Below, one piece after another: positions 59,673-64,000 of a stretch of 64,000 nucleotides of DNA (its first letter is position 1; the number at the start of each line of letters is the position of its first letter). The position numbers and the translations under genes are program-made. Source of the stretch: Novosphingobium sp. FSW06-99 (lineage in GTDB: Bacteria; Pseudomonadota; Alphaproteobacteria; Sphingomonadales; Sphingomonadaceae); NCBI RefSeq assembly GCF_001519065.1, contig NZ_KQ954258.1, forward strand, positions 62,001 through 126,000, given 5' to 3'. The notes beneath the pieces are model-generated. The model searched no databases and was not told where the DNA came from. It worked only from the letters and a program-made list of their open reading frames with translations.

Positions 59673-60739
59673 AGCTCGCCGAGTATGTCACGAAGTACGC
59701 CGAAATACGGCATGCAAAGATCGACGAGATCACCCTGGCAAAGGTGCTCGTGCGCTATTGGCATCAGCATGCGTGCAACCTGCCATCCAAGGACACTGCC
59801 CGCTTCGCGTTGTTGCTGTGGACTGAGTTTTGGGGTGACACAACCATCGCCGGGCTGACTGTCCCCCGACAGAAGAAGTTCATCGAGTGGCTCAAGGCAA
59901 GGGGGTACAGGAACTCCAACGTCTCGCGCTTGCTATCCGTTGGTCGCGCGGCTGTGAACTTTGCCTGGAAGAACCAGGAGATCGTGTCAGCGCCCTTCAT
60001 TCGCGACATTCAAGACCGGAGCGATGCGCAGGAAAGGCGCAGGCTTGACCCCGACGAGATGCGCCGCCTGCTGATCGCAGCCCAGGCGTGGCCTCACGTC
60101 TATGTCTTTTGCATCATCATGCTGAACACTTTGGCTCGACCCGATGCTGTGTTCGACCTGCGACCTGATCAAGTCGGACTCACCGACCGAGTGATCGACC
60201 TCAACCCCAAGGGCCGTCCGCAGACCAAAAAGCGTAGGCCGATCGTACCAATCACAAACACGCTGCTGCCGTTTATGCAGGCACAGGCAGTGCCGCGTTT
60301 CGTTATGTGGCGCGGCAAGCCGATCAAGACCGTCAAAAAGACGTTCAAGCTGATCGTGAAGGAGGCAGGACTGTCCGAGGACATAGTTCCATACAGCCTG
60401 CGTCATACCATGGCGGTGGAGCTGAGGCGACGCGGCGTGCCTGCATGGGAGGTCGAAGGCTTCCTGGGTCATAGAAGGCCTGGAGTGACAGAAACTTACG
60501 CGCACTTCGCTCCAGATTACCTGGGCCACGGAAGCGCCGCGATAGACGCCTATTTCGCAGACCTGAGCATCGAGTTGCCTGTGCCTAGCACGATCTGCGT
60601 GCCAACTGCGTGCCACCCGTCGAACAGGGAAACCCTGCCGACTCTCACATTCCTCAATCAAATCAAGGATGTAACTGGAGCGGGCGAAGGGATTCGAACC
60701 CTCGACCCCAACCTTGGCAAGGTTGTGCTCTACCCCTGA
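59525..60739 (+). CDS. Island tyrosine integrase
   Basis: 404 residues. Arm-binding N-terminus (GSGTWYATWYETETRQTRRRSL), core domain, and catalytic residues: R in NTLARPDAV, K in TKKRRP, YSLRHTMA (Tyr instead of the first His), LGHRRPG and Y in TYAHF. The last 21 codons run through the att repeat and into tRNA-Gly on the opposite strand, reading GIRTLDPNLGKVVLYP. Excision would therefore change its C-terminus. AGGTGGG lies ahead of the start. Confidence 0.88.
   Translation: MQDERFAIGDHWLTQRPGSGTWYATWYETETRQTRRRSLGTEDFRQAQLKLAEYVTKYAEIRHAKIDEITLAKVLVRYWHQHACNLPSKDTARFALLLWTEFWGDTTIAGLTVPRQKKFIEWLKARGYRNSNVSRLLSVGRAAVNFAWKNQEIVSAPFIRDIQDRSDAQERRRLDPDEMRRLLIAAQAWPHVYVFCIIMLNTLARPDAVFDLRPDQVGLTDRVIDLNPKGRPQTKKRRPIVPITNTLLPFMQAQAVPRFVMWRGKPIKTVKKTFKLIVKEAGLSEDIVPYSLRHTMAVELRRRGVPAWEVEGFLGHRRPGVTETYAHFAPDYLGHGSAAIDAYFADLSIELPVPSTICVPTACHPSNRETLPTLTFLNQIKDVTGAGEGIRTLDPNLGKVVLYP
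60595..60615. repeat. Right integrase arm-type repeat
   Basis: Identical to 42602-42622 (TGCGTGCCA twice, 12-base pitch); lies inside the integrase coding end. Confidence 0.7.
60673..60720. repeat. Right attachment site (within tRNA-Gly)
   Basis: Identical to 42469-42516. It covers the 3' half of the intact tRNA-Gly plus three bases beyond CCA. Confidence 0.9.
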
Positions 60740-60750
60740 GCTACGCCCGC
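60676..60750 (-). tRNA. tRNA-Gly (GCC)
   Basis: Minus strand: 75 bases with acceptor GCGGGCG/CGCCCGC, D arm GCTC/GAGC, anticodon arm CAACC-TTGCCAA-GGTTG (anticodon GCC), T arm GAGGG-TTCGAAT-CCCTT and encoded CCA. All stems pair. The island uses its 3' half as target and restores it. Confidence 0.95.
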
Positions 60751-61015
60751 TCGTGCGTTGCGCCGAACCTGTGCAATTCCCTTGGAAATGCGCCGTTCGG
60801 CTGGGGTGAGGCGGGCAAATAACGGCGATGGTGCGACCGCGCAACCCCCCAAATGCACTTTCTTTGCACAATCATGCGTCGGCGCCGGTTTGCGGCGTGG
60901 TTGTGCGCCCACTGGTACCATTGCCACTTGTCGAATGGCCCCGTCATCCCACATGGTGCGCTCAGACCAAATGCGGATCCGCCCCGATCCCGCCCCCATT
61001 CGCCTGGAGACACAC
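60751..61015. other. Gap between tRNA-Gly and the CnoX-like gene
   Basis: No gene seen. The reading frame of the downstream gene is open through here but lacks coding character. It probably holds the promoters of the tRNA (minus) and the thioredoxin-TPR gene (plus). Confidence 0.5.
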
Positions 61016-61924
61016 GTGGCAAGCCTTGGCCTCTCGCTCGACGAACAGAAAGCCGTAGACCGGTTCCGCAAGACGGTGGTCGAGCCATCGATGACCAAGC
61101 TTGTGATTCTCGACTTCTGGGCGGAATGGTGCGGGCCGTGCAAGGCCTTGACCCCGCTGCTGGAAAAAGTCGCCGCAGACTATGCCGACAAGGGCGTGGT
61201 GCTGGCCAAGATCAATGTCGATGAAGACCAGTTCATTGCCGCGCAGTTCCAGATCCGGTCGATCCCCACGGTCTATGCGATGTTCCAGGGACAACCGGTT
61301 GCCGATCTGACCAACGCCCGCAGCGAATCGCAGTTGAAGCAGGTGCTCGACCAGATTCTGGCGCAAGTGCCGGTGCAGCCGGGCGACGAACCGCCGCTCG
61401 ACCTGCCGCCGATGCTGGCAATGGGCGAAGACGTGCTGGCCTCTGGCGATGCCGAACAGGCGGTCGCGGTGTTTGCGCAGATCATCGAACTGGCGCCCGA
61501 CAGCGCCGCCGCGCACGGCGGGCTGATCCGCGCGCTGCTGGCGGCGGGGCACAAGGACGAGGCCGCCGCCGCGCTGGCCGAACTTGATCCCAAGCTGGCC
61601 GATGATCCCGCGCTGGCACAGGCCCGCGCCGCGCTGGCGCTGGCCGAAGATGCCCCCGAAGCCGATGAGCTGGTCGCCCTGCGCGCTGCTGTCGCCGCCG
61701 ATCCCGAAGACATGGCGGCCGGGCTGGCGCTGGCCAACGGGCTCTATGCCGCGGGCGATCGCGATGGCGCAGCGGCCATCCTGCTGGCGCTGGTGGCCAG
61801 GGACCGCACCTGGAACGAAGGTGCCGCGCGCACCCGGCTGTTGCAGATCTTTGAAGCGATCGGGCTGGAAGACCCCTGGGTGGCGGCGACACGGCGCAAG
61901 CTGTCAACCGTGCTGTTCGGGTAA
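61016..61924 (+). CDS. cnoX: Thioredoxin-TPR chaperone (CnoX/YbbN-like)
   Basis: 302 residues from GTG 61016 (GGAG upstream). Thioredoxin domain (about 30-125) with WCGPCK and IPTVYAMFQG, then a helical TPR-like domain rich in Ala. YbbN/CnoX protects proteins from oxidation and delivers them to GroEL/DnaK. Six bases separate it from the LON-domain gene. Confidence 0.85.
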   Translation: MASLGLSLDEQKAVDRFRKTVVEPSMTKLVILDFWAEWCGPCKALTPLLEKVAADYADKGVVLAKINVDEDQFIAAQFQIRSIPTVYAMFQGQPVADLTNARSESQLKQVLDQILAQVPVQPGDEPPLDLPPMLAMGEDVLASGDAEQAVAVFAQIIELAPDSAAAHGGLIRALLAAGHKDEAAAALAELDPKLADDPALAQARAALALAEDAPEADELVALRAAVAADPEDMAAGLALANGLYAAGDRDGAAAILLALVARDRTWNEGAARTRLLQIFEAIGLEDPWVAATRRKLSTVLFG

Positions 61925-61929
61925 CCCCG

Positions 61930-62544
61930 ATGGCGATCGAGCGGCTATCGATCTTTCCGCTGGCCGGGGCCTTGCTGTTCCCCGGCCTGCAATTGCCATT
62001 GCGCATTTTCGAGCCGCGCTATCGCGCCATGGTGTCCGATGCGCTGGCGCGCGATCAGCGCATCGCGATGATCCAGCCGCAGGCGATGGGCGAAGGCGCG
62101 CCGCTGTTCCGTGTCGGCTGTGTGGGCAAGATTGCCGATGTCGAAGCGCTGGACGATGGGCGCTACAACATCGTGCTGACCGGCATTGCGCGGTTTCGCG
62201 TGCTGCGCGAACTCGATGTGACCACCCCGTTCCGGCAGGTCGAAGCAGAGCTGATCGACGAGCCCGAGACCCAGGCCCTGAGCGCGATCGAGCGCGCCGG
62301 GTTCGAGCGCGAGGCGCGCAGCTTTGCCACCGCGCAAGGCTATGCGGTGGATTGGGATTCGGTGGGCAAGCTGGACGATGCCGCGCTGATCAACGGCGTC
62401 GCCCAGATCGCGCCGTTCGACCTGGCCGCCAAACAGGCGCTGCTGGAGGCGCACACGCTGGCCGCGCGGTGTGAACTGCTGATCCAGTTGATGCAGTTTT
62501 TTGGACGACGTGATCGCGACGACGGACAAGTGACGTTGCAATGA
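61930..62544 (+). CDS. LON N-terminal-domain protein
   Basis: 204 residues: LSIFPLAGALLFPGLQLPLRIFEPRYRAMVSDAL, GCVGKIADVEALDDGRYNIVLTGIARFRVLRE. Only the substrate-binding LON domain is present, without ATPase or protease. It is conserved downstream of cnoX in alphaproteobacteria and likely works in proteostasis. Confidence 0.9.
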   Translation: MAIERLSIFPLAGALLFPGLQLPLRIFEPRYRAMVSDALARDQRIAMIQPQAMGEGAPLFRVGCVGKIADVEALDDGRYNIVLTGIARFRVLRELDVTTPFRQVEAELIDEPETQALSAIERAGFEREARSFATAQGYAVDWDSVGKLDDAALINGVAQIAPFDLAAKQALLEAHTLAARCELLIQLMQFFGRRDRDDGQVTLQ

Positions 62545-62547
62545 ACC

Positions 62548-63174
62548 TCAGAACAACTGGCCCTTGATCCCGTCGATCACGAATTGCGCGGCGAGCGCGG
62601 CCAGCAACACACCCAGCAGGCGCGTAACCACCGCCTCGATCTGCGCGCCGAGCAGGCGGATGATCGGGCGGGCGGCGACCATCGCGGCAAATGCCATGAC
62701 CATCACCATCGCCAGCGCGGCCAGGATCACCGCCATTTCGGTGGCGCCATGCGCGCGGGCGGTCAGCAGCATGATCGAGGCGATCGAGCCGGGGCCCGCA
62801 AGGATCGGCATGGCCATCGGAAACACCGCAACATCCTTCACCACCGGGCGTGAGGCCTTGACCGCCTCGGCGCGTTCGCTGCGGCGTTCGGTGTTGCGAT
62901 CGAGCACCATGTCGAGCGCCAGCAGAAACAGCATGATCCCGCCCGCGATGCGAAAACTGTCGAGTTCGATATGCATCGCCGCCAGCAATTGTGCGCCAAA
63001 CAGCGCAAAGCCGACCAGAATGCCCGCCGCGATCACCGCCGCGCGCAGCGCCATGCCCGTCGCCTGACGCTGCGTCGCATCGGCGACCAGTCCCGCATAG
63101 ATCGGCGCGCAGCCGGGCGGATCGATCACCACAAACAGCGTGATGAAGGCCGACAGGAACAATTGCACCAGCAT
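62548..63174 (-). CDS. MarC-family membrane protein
   Basis: 208 residues with six helices, starting LFLSAFITLFVVIDPPGCAPIYAGLV and including AMPILAGPGSIASIM, both typical of MarC/NAAT. The family's transport role is uncertain; it is not involved in multiple antibiotic resistance despite the name. It abuts the upstream gene with no gap. Confidence 0.85.
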   Translation of the reverse strand: MLVQLFLSAFITLFVVIDPPGCAPIYAGLVADATQRQATGMALRAAVIAAGILVGFALFGAQLLAAMHIELDSFRIAGGIMLFLLALDMVLDRNTERRSERAEAVKASRPVVKDVAVFPMAMPILAGPGSIASIMLLTARAHGATEMAVILAALAMVMVMAFAAMVAARPIIRLLGAQIEAVVTRLLGVLLAALAAQFVIDGIKGQLF

Positions 63175-63825
63175 TCAGCGCGGCCCTGCCGCCGTTGCAC
63201 GGTCGAGCACGACCTGCATCGCCCCGGCCTGCCAGATCCACACCCGCAGCGCGCGCGATCCATCGGGCATCACGGTGCTGCGCCAGACCAGTGATCCGTC
63301 GACCGAGCGCCCGTCGCGGCTGTCTGCCCCGGCGGGCGCCGGTGGCGGGCCGGGCATCGGCGTATCACGCGCCGGGCAATCGGCCACTTTGCCGGTGATC
63401 CAGTCGGGCGCGGGCGGCTTTGCCGCCAACGGCGCGGCATCGGCCAGCAGCCATTTGAAATCGAGCTTTTTCTGGCGCTGCCACACCAATGCGAACCAGC
63501 CGCCCTGCCACAGCCCCGTGCTGACCCCGAAGGTGCCGTCGCACGAAGCCCAGACATTGGCCACCTGGCGATCGACGAACCATGCGGCGGCATCATGGGT
63601 CTTGAGCCAGGTCCGCGCCGGGGTGCGCACCGGATCGATCAGTTCGGCGCTGTCGAGCGCCATGGCGACCAGCGCGGCATTGGCGCCCTTGTCGTGCACG
63701 CGGTGCGCCAGTGCGCTTTCCGCTGCGACCAGTTCGCCGGGATTGCCCAGCGGGGTCAGGCCCTGGCGCGCAAGCGCGACGCCCGGCAACGCGGCCAGCG
63801 CGGCAAGCACTGCAAAAAACCGCAA
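63175..63825 (-). CDS. Exported hypothetical protein
   Basis: 216 residues using a TTG start at 63825 (GGAGAGGGGAG ahead) that gives a signal peptide (RFFAVLAALAALPGVALA). The mature part begins LTPLGNPGELVAAESALAHR and resembles DUF4440/NTF2-like exported proteins. The alternative ATG at 63957 would translate the repeat DNA and is rejected. Confidence 0.6.
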   Translation of the reverse strand: MRFFAVLAALAALPGVALARQGLTPLGNPGELVAAESALAHRVHDKGANAALVAMALDSAELIDPVRTPARTWLKTHDAAAWFVDRQVANVWASCDGTFGVSTGLWQGGWFALVWQRQKKLDFKWLLADAAPLAAKPPAPDWITGKVADCPARDTPMPGPPPAPAGADSRDGRSVDGSLVWRSTVMPDGSRALRVWIWQAGAMQVVLDRATAAGPR

Positions 63826-63930
63826 GACTCCCCTCTCCTTCAGGGGAGGTATCGGGGGTGGGGCCCCTCCCCACGCACCGAGCCAAACGGACAGGCCCCG
63901 CCACAACCCCGCCCCTGAAGGGGAGGGGCT
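63826..63930. repeat. Pair of CCCCTGAAGGGGAGG-type palindromic repeats
   Basis: CTCCTTCAGGGGAGG (63831-63848) and CCCCTGAAGGGGAGGGGCT (63912-63930) are inverted units of the same repeat seen at 2503-2525. They form the leader of the exported protein and the end of the next gene. Confidence 0.6.
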
Positions 63931-63943
63931 AGCGATGGCCCGA

Positions 63944-64000
63944 TCAGATGGCATCATCCGCCAGATCCAGCCCGGCGTTGCGGAATGCGGCGACCAGCGC
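63944..64000 (-). CDS. C-terminal end of an unidentified gene
   Basis: The minus-strand frame reads ALVAAFRNAGLDLADDAI and stop; the rest lies beyond the window. Too short for a name. Confidence 0.4.
   Translation of the reverse strand, partial: ALVAAFRNAGLDLADDAI

Larger units (their letters stand above)
42469..60720. mobile_element. Genomic (defence) island integrated at tRNA-Gly(GCC)
   Basis: A 48-bp sequence from the 3' half of tRNA-Gly is directly repeated at 42469-42516 and 60673-60720, and the intact tRNA lies at the right end. The integrase and an excisionase-like gene abut the tRNA. An identical 21-bp tandem TGCGTGCCA motif lies just inside both ends. The unit length is about 18.2 kb. 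Cargo: replication-initiator-like gene, GHKL-nuclease, RarA-C-like/recombinase pair, reverse transcriptase, type I R-M, Panacea TA and RHH pair. No conjugation or phage structural genes are seen, so it is an integrative satellite-like island. Confidence 0.9.

Noticed and set aside
42469..60720. CRISPR array in the defence island
   Set aside because: No run of regularly spaced direct repeats with unique spacers was seen, and no cas-like genes.

Overview
The window is high-GC chromosomal DNA from an alphaproteobacterium, most likely a sphingomonad (Novosphingobium/Sphingomonas-like). The pointers are a TonB-dependent receptor inside a catabolic cluster, a SciP/DUF1153-type domain (an alphaproteobacterial cell-cycle family), a PuuD-type membrane urate hydroxylase, and long runs of genes whose stop and start codons overlap. 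The organism is an inference; no rRNA is present.

Layout. 1-8.1 kb: N-terminal part of an MFS transporter; two paralogous clan-A glycosidase-like proteins, one with a C-terminal repeats-in-toxin-like secretion tail; then an operon of cytochrome c, 4-cresol-dehydrogenase-like flavoprotein, metallo-beta-lactamase-fold hydrolase and SDR, which looks like periplasmic oxidation of an aromatic; then an LprI-like protein. 8.5-11.5 kb: an AceE-like 2-oxoacid dehydrogenase E1 diverging from an Lrp regulator. 11.5-28.5 kb: a nearly complete purine/urate catabolic region. It holds 8-oxoguanine deaminase, an NCS2 permease, a TonB receptor, PuuD, 5-hydroxyisourate hydrolase, OHCU decarboxylase, allantoinase PuuE, an allantoate amidohydrolase, a ureidoglycine aminotransferase and the four HpxWXYZ-type proteins, with a divergent LysR gene. 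Together they predict 8-oxoguanine or urate -> allantoin -> allantoate -> ureidoglycine -> oxalurate -> oxamate. 28.6-34.5 kb: small oxidoreductases, TetR and MarR regulators with clear palindromic operators, an O-methyltransferase, an isochorismatase-like protein, a second MFS transporter and an ABM-domain protein. 35-39.2 kb: a cyclic-di-GMP module made of GAF-GGDEF-EAL, a SciP-like DNA-binding domain fused to two PilZ domains, and a membrane GGDEF protein. 39.5-42.1 kb: AhpD-like protein, LysR, peroxiredoxin.

42.47-60.72 kb is an integrated genomic island in the 3' end of tRNA-Gly(GCC). It is bounded by a 48-bp direct repeat and, inside that, by an identical 21-bp tandem repeat at each end that looks like integrase arm sites. 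It carries a replication-initiator-like gene, a GHKL ATPase fused to a PD-(D/E)XK-like nuclease, an XRE regulator, a RarA-C-like protein with a second tyrosine recombinase, a reverse transcriptase with a possible structured RNA upstream, a complete type I restriction-modification system, a Panacea-type toxin-antitoxin pair, two divergent ribbon-helix-helix regulators, and an excisionase-like plus integrase pair. A palindrome close to TGCAATTAATTGCA recurs six times in the island between 43.8 and 51.3 kb and suggests common control. The island is best read as a mobile defence island and is the likeliest place for an undescribed system.

60.7-64 kb returns to chromosome: tRNA-Gly, a CnoX-like thioredoxin-TPR protein, a LON-domain protein, a MarC membrane protein, an exported protein, and the last codons of another gene.
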